Assembly: GCA_034423015.1 (NCBI GenBank)
Contig: DAOUJG010000053.1
Span: 1 to 64,000, forward strand
Source: JAGWBJ01 sp034423015
Lineage (GTDB): Bacteria > Chloroflexota > Dehalococcoidia > Lucifugimonadales > JAGWBF01
Reading direction: 5' to 3'
DNA: 64,000 bases
Below are positions 33,040-40,693 of this stretch, piece by piece. Position 1 is the stretch's first letter. Every line of letters starts with the position of its first letter. Position numbers and translations under genes: made by a program. A model generated the notes under the pieces. It was not told the origin of the DNA. It made no database searches and was given only the letters and a program-made list of their open reading frames with translations.

Positions 33040-33210
33040 ATAGATCCTCTGGTACTCTAAACCCCTGGACCCCCGGTTGTTGAGCCCACCCTCCCGCGCT
33101 CCGCGCGGGCACCCACTGGCAGACGGCCTGCGGGCGGCCTCGGTATTTCGCTGGCCTCTCCCCTTGCGGTCAGAGGATTAGGTAATCGGGCAGAATGGGG
33201 CATTATAGCA

Positions 33211-33288
33211 TAGCGACTCATCTTACCTTGACGGCGTGACGACTTTCGTCAAGATAGCACGGCAGTGCTAAAGGAAAGATAGTCGCTG
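33211..33288. other. Nested inverted-repeat element upstream of dnaA
   Basis: Outer arms AGCGACTCATCTT (33212-33224) and AAGATAGTCGCT (33276-33287) pair with one bulge. Inside, TTGACG/CGTCAA (33229-33234, 33247-33252) and TAGCAC/GTGCTA (33255-33260, 33265-33270) form two more hairpins. The result is a three-stem structure ending 14 bp before a TATAAT box. It could be an origin element, an operator or a structured RNA. Confidence 0.5.
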
Positions 33289-33302
33289 TCTTAGACGATT
33301 GC

Positions 33303-33308
33303 TATAAT
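33303..33308 (+). promoter_or_regulatory. -10 box upstream of dnaA
   Basis: TATAAT in an AT-rich patch, preceded by GC. It would give dnaA a leader of about 250 nt. No convincing -35. Confidence 0.45.
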
Positions 33309-33563
33309 CGCTCACCAATCTTGGCGGGGCCGGAAAATTCCGCAAGACCCGCCTTGACAACGCCGCCTTGCCCCCTGCTAGGCTTTTCAGCGGTTCGACT
33401 CCCGGCCTCCCTCCGGACCAAGGCCCCAGACCCGGAGGCGCCAGGCTGGAATGTGGGCGGGGCGGTTGTCAGAGGAAACCCCTGATCCAGGCACTTCCGA
33501 GCTTATTCCCAGGCGTCGGTCCTTGGCGTCGTCCCGGTTGCTGATTCCCCTTTGGGTGGGTCA

Positions 33564-34904
33564 ATGACGGAGCTGCGCGCATCCGAGGTCTGGAGAGCGG
33601 TCCTCGGGGACCTTCAGCTACAGGTCCCCCGGCCGGTCTACGATACGTGGCTACGGGGGACCGCAGCGGTCTCCTGGACCGACGACGTGCTGTACGTGAC
33701 GGTCCCCACTCCCTTCGCCCTCGAATGGCTGGAGCGCCGCATGTATCCGACCATCGTCGCGGCGGCCCGCAAGGTCCTGGGCTACTCCGTGGACGTCCGG
33801 CTGCAGGTGGGCCGCGACGGTCCGCCCTCAGAGGGACAGCCTCCTGCACCGGGCGCTCCCACCGGGCCCTCGCCCTCGGGCGCGCGGCTGCACGTGCTAA
33901 ACTCCAACTACACCTTCAGCCGCTTCGTCGTCGGCACCTCCAACCGGCTGCCGGACACGGCCGCCCGGGCGGTGGCAGAGGCGCCGGGACATACCTACAA
34001 CCCCCTGTTCATACACTCGGACGTGGGCCTGGGAAAGACCCACCTGCTCCACGCCATAGCCCACACCTGCGCGTCCAACGGGGTCAGCTTCAGGTACGCC
34101 ACCTGCGAGCAGTTCACCAACGAGTTCATCGGCTCCATAAGGAACCGGACCACCGACGAGTTTCGCAGCAGGTACCGGGACACCCAGGTCCTGCTCATCG
34201 ACGACATCCAGTTCATCGACGGCAAGGAGCAGACCCAGGACGCCTTCTTCCACACCTTCAACGAGCTCCACAACGCCAACCGCCAGGTCGTCCTCACCTC
34301 TGACAAGCCTCCCAAGGCCCTCAGCTCCCTGGAGAACCGGCTGCGTTCCAGGTTCGTCTGGGGCCTCGTGGCCGACATACAGCCACCGGACCTGGAGACC
34401 CGCATGGCCATCCTCAGGAGAAAGGCAGAGGAGCTCCGGCTCTCCCTTCACGAGGAGGTCATGGAGCTGGTCGCCCGTGTCGTCCGGCGCAACGTGCGAG
34501 AGCTGGAAGGCAGCCTCAACCGCATTCTGGCCCTCTCCAGGCTCCACAACGGCCCCATCACCACGAGCCTGGCGTCCCAGGCCCTGGCCGACCTGCTCTA
34601 CGAGCCCGCGCCCGGCCACATGGACCCGGACGCCGTCGTCGAGGAGGTAGCGCGCCACTACCGAGTGGCTGCCCAAGACCTGTCCGGCACCACCCGCAGG
34701 AAGAACATCGCCCGTGCCAGGCACGTGGCCATGTACATACTGAGGCGGGACGCCGGCATGAAGGATACCGACATCGGCCGCCTCCTGGGAGGACGGGCCC
34801 ACTCCACCGTCATTGCGGCGGTGGCCAAGGTCGAGTCCTCCATCGGCAAGGACCCGCAGCTCCAGAAGGACCTCCTCGCCATCAAGGAGGCGATCCTAGA
34901 GTAG
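33564..34904 (+). CDS. dnaA: Chromosomal replication initiator protein DnaA
   Basis: 446 aa. Domain I (WRAVLGDLQLQVPRPVYDTWL), a short Pro-rich linker, AAA+ domain with Walker A SDVGLGKTHLLHAI and Walker B VLLIDDIQFIDGKEQTQDAF, arginine-finger region SLENRLRSRFVWGL, and domain IV helix-turn-helix ARHVAMYILRRDAGMKDTDI with GGRAHSTV (usual GGRDHTTV). The Asp-to-Ala change in the DNA-binding signature may alter DnaA-box preference and fits the lack of standard boxes nearby. The start is ATG 33564; an upstream TTG at 33552 is less likely. Confidence 0.95.
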   Translation: MTELRASEVWRAVLGDLQLQVPRPVYDTWLRGTAAVSWTDDVLYVTVPTPFALEWLERRMYPTIVAAARKVLGYSVDVRLQVGRDGPPSEGQPPAPGAPTGPSPSGARLHVLNSNYTFSRFVVGTSNRLPDTAARAVAEAPGHTYNPLFIHSDVGLGKTHLLHAIAHTCASNGVSFRYATCEQFTNEFIGSIRNRTTDEFRSRYRDTQVLLIDDIQFIDGKEQTQDAFFHTFNELHNANRQVVLTSDKPPKALSSLENRLRSRFVWGLVADIQPPDLETRMAILRRKAEELRLSLHEEVMELVARVVRRNVRELEGSLNRILALSRLHNGPITTSLASQALADLLYEPAPGHMDPDAVVEEVARHYRVAAQDLSGTTRRKNIARARHVAMYILRRDAGMKDTDIGRLLGGRAHSTVIAAVAKVESSIGKDPQLQKDLLAIKEAILE

Positions 34905-35212
34905 CCCTCAATGACACTGCCGGCCACCCTCGCCATGGACAACCACCAGTATGTCGCAGCGGCACCTGCCAACGGTCAAATGTCAATTCCCGAGAGATAA
35001 ACCGTAGACTAGTGTCAATAACCCGCCACCAGCGTCAGCAGCAAGCGTCCACGCATGCTATCGACGGTAGCGCACAAGTAACCTCCACTCCCCATGATAG
35101 AATTGACATGAAAGAGACCGAACCTTCTACACGGAGCACAGGTATATGACCTCCGATACCTACGCAATTATGACTACTACGAATATGACCTCTAACACAG
35201 AGACATAGACGT
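34905..35212. other. dnaA-obg intergenic region
   Basis: No gene. Contains a candidate obg promoter (TTGACA 35103-35108, 17 bp, TCTACA 35126-35131) and three TATGAC words at 35145, 35169 and 35184. Two of them sit in the longer direct repeat ATATGACCTC (35144-35153 and 35183-35192). AT-rich relative to flanks; a possible replication-origin or operator region. No standard DnaA boxes seen. Confidence 0.45.
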
Positions 35213-36478
35213 TTGTTTGATATAGCAAAGATATACGTCAAGGCCGGCAATGGAGGAAACGGGTGCATAAGCTTCCGCAGGGAGAAGTATGTGCCCAAGG
35301 GCGGCCCCGATGGTGGGGACGGGGGACGGGGCGGCGACATCGTGGTCCGGGGGGACGCCTCCTTGAACACCCTCCTGCACCTCCACTACCACACCACGTG
35401 GAGGGCCAAGCGCGGCAGCCACGGGCGGGGGGCCCGCAAGCGCGGGGCCAACGCCGAGGCAGTCGTGGTGTCCGTCCCCCTGGGGACGATGGTCTGGCGG
35501 CTGGCCGGGGGCGAGAAGTCGTTGGTCGCGGATATCGTGGGCGACGGTCCCGTGGTGGTCGCCCGGGGTGGTGACGGCGGCCTGGGCAACTGCCGGTTTT
35601 CCACGCCTTCCCAGCAGGAGCCTGTGCTGGCGGAGAAGGGAGGGCAGGGGGAGAAGGCCGTCCTGCTCATGGAGCTGAAGCTGCTGGCCGACGTCGGGGT
35701 CGTGGGTGTGCCCAACTCGGGGAAGTCGACGCTGCTGGCGACCAGCTCGGCGGCACGGCCCAAGATCGCCCCCTACCCCTTCACGACGAGGGACCCGGTG
35801 CTGGGTGTGGTGGACACCCGGGGCGAGACCTTCGTCATGATGGAGGTGCCGGGGCTCATCGAGGGAGCGCACACCGGCAAGGGGCTGGGGCTGGAGTTCC
35901 TGAGGCACGCGGAGAGGTCACGGCTGCTGCTGCACATGGTGGACGGCATGACGCCCGACCCGATGGCGGAGCTGGATCTGGTTGACCAGGAGGTGGTCTC
36001 CTTTGGACACGGCCTGTGGGAGAAGCCTCAGATGATAGTGGTGAACAAGGTGGACATACCCGAGGTGAGGAACCGCATGCCGGAGTTCAGGCGCGCCTTC
36101 GAGGGCGCGGGCCGGCCTCTGTTCTTCGCCTCCGCGGCCACGGGCGAGGGAGTGGACGCCATCCTCGGCAAGGCGCTGGAGATGCTGCAGGCGATCCCGG
36201 CTCCACCCCCGGAGCCGCGTGCTCCCGTGGAGCTTGCGGAGAAGCCGCGACGCCGGTCGGAGGAGGCCTTCAGCGTAACCTGGCAGGCCGGAGTGTACGT
36301 TGTGGAGGCACCGGCGGTGGAGCGGCTGGTCCCCATGGCCAACATGCGGGACGAGCGGGCCATCCTCCAGATATGGAGGCTGCTGCAGCGGATGGGCGCC
36401 GTGGCGGAGCTGGAGGCCCAGGGAGTGGAGGCCGGGGACACCGTGCGGCTGGGCGGAGTCGACCTGGAGTGGTACTGA
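35213..36478 (+). CDS. obg: GTPase Obg/CgtA
   Basis: 421 aa. Glycine-rich Obg domain (VKAGNGGNGCISFRREKYVP, GGPDGGDGGRGG), G domain with VVGVPNSGKSTLL, G3 MEVPGLIEGA (DxxG has become ExxG), G4 VVNKVDIP, and a C-terminal OCT domain (FSVTWQAGVYVVEAPAVERL). Acts in 50S assembly and stress signalling. TTG start. Ends 2 bp before nadD. The Glu in place of the G3 Asp is unusual for a GTPase. Confidence 0.92.
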   Translation: MFDIAKIYVKAGNGGNGCISFRREKYVPKGGPDGGDGGRGGDIVVRGDASLNTLLHLHYHTTWRAKRGSHGRGARKRGANAEAVVVSVPLGTMVWRLAGGEKSLVADIVGDGPVVVARGGDGGLGNCRFSTPSQQEPVLAEKGGQGEKAVLLMELKLLADVGVVGVPNSGKSTLLATSSAARPKIAPYPFTTRDPVLGVVDTRGETFVMMEVPGLIEGAHTGKGLGLEFLRHAERSRLLLHMVDGMTPDPMAELDLVDQEVVSFGHGLWEKPQMIVVNKVDIPEVRNRMPEFRRAFEGAGRPLFFASAATGEGVDAILGKALEMLQAIPAPPPEPRAPVELAEKPRRRSEEAFSVTWQAGVYVVEAPAVERLVPMANMRDERAILQIWRLLQRMGAVAELEAQGVEAGDTVRLGGVDLEWY

Positions 36479-36480
36479 CC

Positions 36481-37089
36481 GTGCGGTTGGGCCTTATGGG
36501 CGGGACGATGGACCCCATACATGTCGGCCACCTGCTGGTGGCCGAGGAAGCCCGGCAGGCCCTGGGCCTGGAAGAGGTGGTGTTCATACCCGCGGGACAG
36601 CCCTGGATGAAGCCCGGCGGGGTCATGGCGTCCGGGGCGCACCGCCTGAACATGGTGCGCCTCGCCATCAGCTCCAACCCCTTCTTCCGCGCCAGCTCGC
36701 TGGAGGTGGACAGGGACGGCCCCAGCTACACGGTGGACACCCTGGAGGCGCTCAAGGACGAGGGCCACAGGGATGACGACCTGTACTTCATCCTGGGGGC
36801 CGACCTCCTGAAGGACCTGCACGAGTGGAGGGACCCCGCCCGCATGCTGGAGCTGTGCAGCCTGGTGGTGGCTCCCCGGGTCGGGTACGACGCCCGGGAG
36901 GCCGGCGGGCTGGAGTCGTTGAGCGCCGGGGCCCCGGCCGGGACGGTGTTCCTGGAGGGGCCGGCCGTGGGAGTGAGCAGCACCGATATACGCCGGCGGG
37001 CCGCCGGGGGGCGCTCCATCCGGTACATGGTCCCCGAGGCGGTGGCGGGGTACATCGAACGGTACGGTCTATATCGTGAGGAGGCGTGA
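36481..37089 (+). CDS. nadD: Nicotinate-nucleotide adenylyltransferase
   Basis: 202 aa. RLGLMGGTMDPIHVGHLLVA gives the nucleotidyltransferase signature (GGTxDPxHxGH); VFIPAGQPWMKP and a C-terminal GVSSTDIRRRAAGG follow (usual ISSTxIR). Makes deamido-NAD from nicotinate mononucleotide, downstream of the CinA-type enzyme's product. GTG start 2 bp after obg. The open frame upstream is only the obg shadow. Confidence 0.93.
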   Translation: MRLGLMGGTMDPIHVGHLLVAEEARQALGLEEVVFIPAGQPWMKPGGVMASGAHRLNMVRLAISSNPFFRASSLEVDRDGPSYTVDTLEALKDEGHRDDDLYFILGADLLKDLHEWRDPARMLELCSLVVAPRVGYDAREAGGLESLSAGAPAGTVFLEGPAVGVSSTDIRRRAAGGRSIRYMVPEAVAGYIERYGLYREEA

Positions 37090-37093
37090 GGCG

Positions 37094-37654
37094 GTGAACG
37101 TTGTGGAGCGACTGTTGGAGCGGGCCCTGGAAAAGGAAGCGTTGAAGTACGGCGAGTTCATCCTATCCTCCGGGCAGCGGAGCCGCTACTACTTCGACGG
37201 CCGGCTCCTCAGCCTGGACCCCGAGGGCGCCTACCTGATCGGCAAGGCCCTGTTGCCCAAGGTCCTGGAGGCCGGGGTCGACGCCATAGGCGGGCCGACC
37301 CTGGGAGCGGACCCGGTGGTCTCGGCGGTGGCGCTGACCAGCCACCTGGAGGGCACCCCGGTCCCCGCGTTCATAGTCCGGGGCGACGCCAAGTCCCACG
37401 GCACCCGCCAGCAGATCGAGGGCCCCTTGCTCCCGGGCAGCAGGGTGATCATCGTGGACGATGTGTGTTCCACCGGAGGCACCCTGTTCCACGCCATCGA
37501 GGCGGCGGAGGAGGCGGACTGCCAGGTAGTAAAGGTCATCGCGGTGCTGGACCGCCGCCAGGGGGGTAGCGACGAGCTGCGGATCAGGGGCTACGACTTC
37601 GAGTGCCTCCTGGTGGCGGACCCCCAGGGGCAGGTGAGGCCCGTCGAGGGCTGA
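37094..37654 (+). CDS. pyrE: Orotate phosphoribosyltransferase
   Basis: 186 aa. PRPP-binding motif VIIVDDVCSTGGTL, N-terminal KYGEFILSSGQRSRYYFDGR, and DAIGGPTLGADPVVSAVAL with FIVRGDAKSHGT loop. Step five of UMP synthesis. GTG 37094 was chosen because GAGGAGG lies 9 nt upstream; GTG 37076, overlapping nadD, is the alternative (192 aa). obg-nadD-pyrE form one operon. Confidence 0.9.
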   Translation: MNVVERLLERALEKEALKYGEFILSSGQRSRYYFDGRLLSLDPEGAYLIGKALLPKVLEAGVDAIGGPTLGADPVVSAVALTSHLEGTPVPAFIVRGDAKSHGTRQQIEGPLLPGSRVIIVDDVCSTGGTLFHAIEAAEEADCQVVKVIAVLDRRQGGSDELRIRGYDFECLLVADPQGQVRPVEG

Positions 37655-37697
37655 CTCCCTCTCTCCCAGGGGCGGGGCCGGGGAGGGGCGGACCGGC

Positions 37698-38357
37698 CTA
37701 GGGTTCGCTCCTGTCCCAGCCCGGCAGCGCCCAGTAGCCTTCCATGGGTATCTCGACGGCGGGCGCGAGCCCTTGGGCCCTCTTCAGACGCTGCACGTTG
37801 TACAGGTGGGTCGTGTGCTCGAACCACCTGTGCCGGAAGGTGGCCTCCAGGGTCATGTGGCACACGGAGTCGTCCGCGGCATCGGGCCGCATCCCCGTGG
37901 GATGGGCCTGGGTGAAGAGCCTCCACTGGGGGGTGTTGTCCGTGGTGATCTCCCTGGACCTGAGGGAGGCCACCGTCTCCCTGGAGAGGATGGAGACGCA
38001 CAGGTCCAGGCCCCTCCGCAGGACGGCGAGAATGTCGTCCATGGCCCAGTATCTGTCCTCCCTCAGCACCCGGCCGCTGTAGGCCTCCGGGTCGTCCGGG
38101 TCGCCCAGGCTGGGGAGGCCCTCCGGGAACAGCACGTCCCCCCATCGCAGAATCAGCCACCGGAAGTCGCCCGACGCGGCGTGGCTCACATTGCGCCTGA
38201 TGCACCACCTGCCCCACTCCCAGCGGTCGGACTCGAAGTCGAGCTGGGCTTCGGTCAGGCCCGCCACCTCGGCGGCGAACATCTCGTAGACGCGGGACTG
38301 GAACTGCGGGAAGAGAGCGGTGCCCGGGGCGTCGTCCGCAAGGCGGGTGTCGTCCAT
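37698..38357 (-). CDS. DinB-superfamily protein
   Basis: 219 aa. Helical protein with SRVYEMFAAEVAGLTEAQLD, then WCIRRNVSHAASGDFRWLIL and TFRHRWFEHTTHLYNVQRLK. The His residues in NVSHAA and FEHTTHLYN are placed like the metal triad of DinB/YfiT proteins. Reaction unknown. The start is ATG 38357; the open frame upstream is unconserved. It lies downstream of gyrB on the same strand with a 37-bp gap. Confidence 0.65.
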   Translation of the reverse strand: MDDTRLADDAPGTALFPQFQSRVYEMFAAEVAGLTEAQLDFESDRWEWGRWCIRRNVSHAASGDFRWLILRWGDVLFPEGLPSLGDPDDPEAYSGRVLREDRYWAMDDILAVLRRGLDLCVSILSRETVASLRSREITTDNTPQWRLFTQAHPTGMRPDAADDSVCHMTLEATFRHRWFEHTTHLYNVQRLKRAQGLAPAVEIPMEGYWALPGWDRSEP

Positions 38358-38394
38358 GGCTGGCGGCTCCTCGATTCGGCCCGGCGAGATAGGG

Positions 38395-40329
38395 CTAGAC
38401 GTCCAGCTCCTTGACGCTCCGGGCGTGGGCCTGGATGAAGCTCTTCCTGGGGGCAACCTCGTCGCCCATGAGCTTGGTGAAGGTGTCCTCCGCTTCCCAA
38501 GCGTCCTCCACGGTGACCTGGAGCATGGAGCGGGTCTCGGGGTCCATGGTGGTCTCCCAGAGCTGGTCCGGGTTCATCTCGCCGAGACCCTTGTACCGCT
38601 GGACCTGCACGCTCCGCCTTCCGTTCAGCGACGACAGCAGGTGGTCCCTGTGTTCGTCGGTGAAGGCGTAGTTCACCTGCTTGCCGGCGGCGATCCGGTA
38701 CAGGGGGGGCTGGGCGATGTACAGGTGCCCTCCGCCGATGAGCTCGGGCATCCTGCGGAAGAAGAAGGTGAGGAGAAGGGTCCGGATGTGCGACCCGTCC
38801 ACGTCGGCGTCGGTCATGATGATGACCTTGTGGTAGCGCAGCTTCGAGCCGTTGAACTCCTCTCCCTCGCCGGTGCCCAGGGCGGCGATGACGGCGCGGA
38901 TCTCTTCGTGGCCCAGGATCTTGTCCGGCTGGCGGAGCACCCGCTCCACGTTGAGGATCTTCCCCTTGAGGGGAAGGATGGCCTGGAAGCGCCTGTCGCG
39001 GCCCATCTTGGCCGAGCCGCCGGCGGACTCGCCCTCGACGATGTACACCTCGGACAGCTCGGGGTTGCGCTCGGAGCAGTCGGCCAGCTTGCCCGGCAGG
39101 GAGGAGCCGTCCAGGGCGTTCTTGCGTATGACCAGCTCGCGGGCCTTGCGGGCCGCTTCCCGGGCCTTCTGGGCGGTGACGCAGTTGTCGACGATGCGCT
39201 TGGCCTCGGCAGGGTGCTCTTCCAGGTAGACGCCCAGGGCCTCTCCCAGCACCGATTCGACGATGCTCTTGACCTCGGTGTTCCCCAGCTTGGTCTTGGT
39301 CTGGCCCTCGAACTGGGGGTCGGTCAGCTTGACGCTGACGACCGCCGTGAGCCCCTCCCGGACGTCCTCGCCGGAGAGGTTGGCCTGGTCGTCGCGGAGG
39401 AGCTTCTGCTTGCGCCCGTAGTCGTTTATGACGCGGGTCAGGGCCGACCGAAAGCCCGTCAGGTGGGTGCCGCCCTCCTCGGTGCTGATGCAGTTGGCGA
39501 AGGAGAGGACCGACTCGCTGTAGCCGTCGTTGTACTGGATGGCCGCCTCGACGATGGTGCCGTCCACGTTCTTGAGCATGTAGAAGGGCTTGTCCTGGAG
39601 CACCTTGCGGCGCCTGTTGACACTGCGCACCAGGCTGGAGAGGCCGCCGTCGAAGTAGTAGGAGCGCTGGATGTCGCCGGCCCGGGCCTCGGCGTGCCAC
39701 TGGCTTTGGAACTGGACGTGGAGGCCCTTGTTCAGGTATGCGATGACCTTGAGGTGGGCGGCGATGGTGTCGAAGTCGAAGTCCAGCACCGGGAAGATGC
39801 CGGCGTCGGGGACGAACCCCATGGTCGTGCCCGTCTTGTGGGGCCCGTTGCCCTGGACGTGCTGCTCGACCAGGTCGGTGGTGGGCAGCCCCTGGCTGTA
39901 CTCCTGGTGGTAGATGGACCCGTTGCGGCGCACCTCGACCCTCATGTGGGAGGAGAGGCCGTTCACCACCGAGGCCCCGACGCCGTGGAGGCCGCCCGAC
40001 ACCTTGTAGGCGCCTCCGCCGAACTTGCCGCCGGCGTGGAGGGTGGTCATCACCGTCTCCAGGGCCGACCGGCCGGTGGCGGGATGGACGTCCACGGGGA
40101 TGCCCCGCCCGTCGTCGGAGACCCGCACGGAGCCGTCCTCCGCGATGTTTATCTCCACCCGGGTGCAGTACCCGGCCATGGCCTCGTCCACGCTGTTGTC
40201 TACGATCTCGTAGATGAGGTGGTGGAGGCCGCGCTGGTCGGTGCTCCCGATGTACATGCCCGGGCGCAGCCGCACGGCCTCGAGGCCCTCCAGCACCTGG
40301 ATGTCTTTCGCGGTATACTCCGTCGTCAT
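38395..40329 (-). CDS. gyrB: DNA gyrase subunit B
   Basis: 644 aa. GHKL ATPase (EIVDNSVDEAMAGYC, DDGRGIPVDVHP, GGLHGVGASVVNGLS), transducer with QTKTKLGN, and TOPRIM (VEGESAGGSAKMGRD, IMTDADVDGSHIRTLLLTFF), then the C-terminal RYKGLGEMNPDQLWETTMDP. Introduces negative supercoils with GyrA; gyrA is outside the window. A TATAAT box lies on the minus strand at plus 40403-40408, about 75 bp upstream. Confidence 0.96.
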   Translation of the reverse strand: MTTEYTAKDIQVLEGLEAVRLRPGMYIGSTDQRGLHHLIYEIVDNSVDEAMAGYCTRVEINIAEDGSVRVSDDGRGIPVDVHPATGRSALETVMTTLHAGGKFGGGAYKVSGGLHGVGASVVNGLSSHMRVEVRRNGSIYHQEYSQGLPTTDLVEQHVQGNGPHKTGTTMGFVPDAGIFPVLDFDFDTIAAHLKVIAYLNKGLHVQFQSQWHAEARAGDIQRSYYFDGGLSSLVRSVNRRRKVLQDKPFYMLKNVDGTIVEAAIQYNDGYSESVLSFANCISTEEGGTHLTGFRSALTRVINDYGRKQKLLRDDQANLSGEDVREGLTAVVSVKLTDPQFEGQTKTKLGNTEVKSIVESVLGEALGVYLEEHPAEAKRIVDNCVTAQKAREAARKARELVIRKNALDGSSLPGKLADCSERNPELSEVYIVEGESAGGSAKMGRDRRFQAILPLKGKILNVERVLRQPDKILGHEEIRAVIAALGTGEGEEFNGSKLRYHKVIIMTDADVDGSHIRTLLLTFFFRRMPELIGGGHLYIAQPPLYRIAAGKQVNYAFTDEHRDHLLSSLNGRRSVQVQRYKGLGEMNPDQLWETTMDPETRSMLQVTVEDAWEAEDTFTKLMGDEVAPRKSFIQAHARSVKELDV

Positions 40330-40437
40330 CTACACCCCCCGTACTACCCTAGGACAATTGCGCCCGGCAATGAATGGAAATCTGGTTAGAGTATTAGATT
40401 ACATTATACACTCTGTTCATGTTTTTGGGTATACCTC

Positions 40438-40487
40438 CGTGGCACCGAATAGGCGTGGACGGCGTGGCACCGAATAGGCGTGGACGG
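40438..40487. repeat. Perfect 25-bp tandem duplication
   Basis: Two identical units, 40438-40462 and 40463-40487, each starting CGTGGCACCGAATAGG. Looks like a recent slippage or duplication event. Confidence 0.8.
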
Positions 40488-40533
40488 GCTGCGCGATCCG
40501 TCCAATGTCATTCCGTCCCACGGTTACCCAACA

Positions 40534-40606
40534 TGTCATTCCGAACGGAGCGAAGCGGAGTTGAGGAATCTCTCCATGCCGGCGAGCACTGAGCCCGGGC
40601 CCTTGC
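40534..40606. repeat. MITE-like element end, copy C
   Basis: TGTCATTCCGAACG, then GAGGAATCTCTCCATGCCGG and CGAGCACTG with GGGCCC. This is the reverse-oriented counterpart of the right half of the element at 56908-57036. Confidence 0.5.
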
Positions 40607-40693
40607 GCCGGGGGCGGGCCGGCTTGCCTGACGGCGTGGCAGGGTGCACAATAGGGCCAGCGAGCGCGGCCCGCTTGCGGAAAGGGGTTCCAC

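Larger units (their letters stand above)
33040..33563. other. Intergenic region upstream of dnaA with nested palindromes
   Basis: No gene is supported. It holds the inverted GC-rich dispersed repeat (33094-33109), the right fmt-flanking repeat (33118-33150), the palindrome cluster 33211-33288, a TATAAT box (33303-33308) and TTGACA at 33354-33359 without a good -10. No clear TTWTNCACA DnaA boxes were found, so an origin here is possible but unproven. Confidence 0.55.
40330..40693. other. gyrB / selenoprotein intergenic region
   Basis: No gene. Contains the gyrB -10 (40403-40408, minus strand), a perfect 25-bp tandem duplication (40438-40487), a short TGTCATTCCG copy at 40506 and a partial MITE-like end from 40534. 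Confidence 0.6.

Noticed and set aside
33385..33425. tRNA-like T-loop (GGTTCGACTCC)
   Set aside because: No matching T-stem, acceptor stem, D-arm or anticodon arm could be found.
33040..33563. Confirmed oriC
   Set aside because: dnaA and gyrB are near, but no standard DnaA boxes or skew data support it; left as a possibility only.
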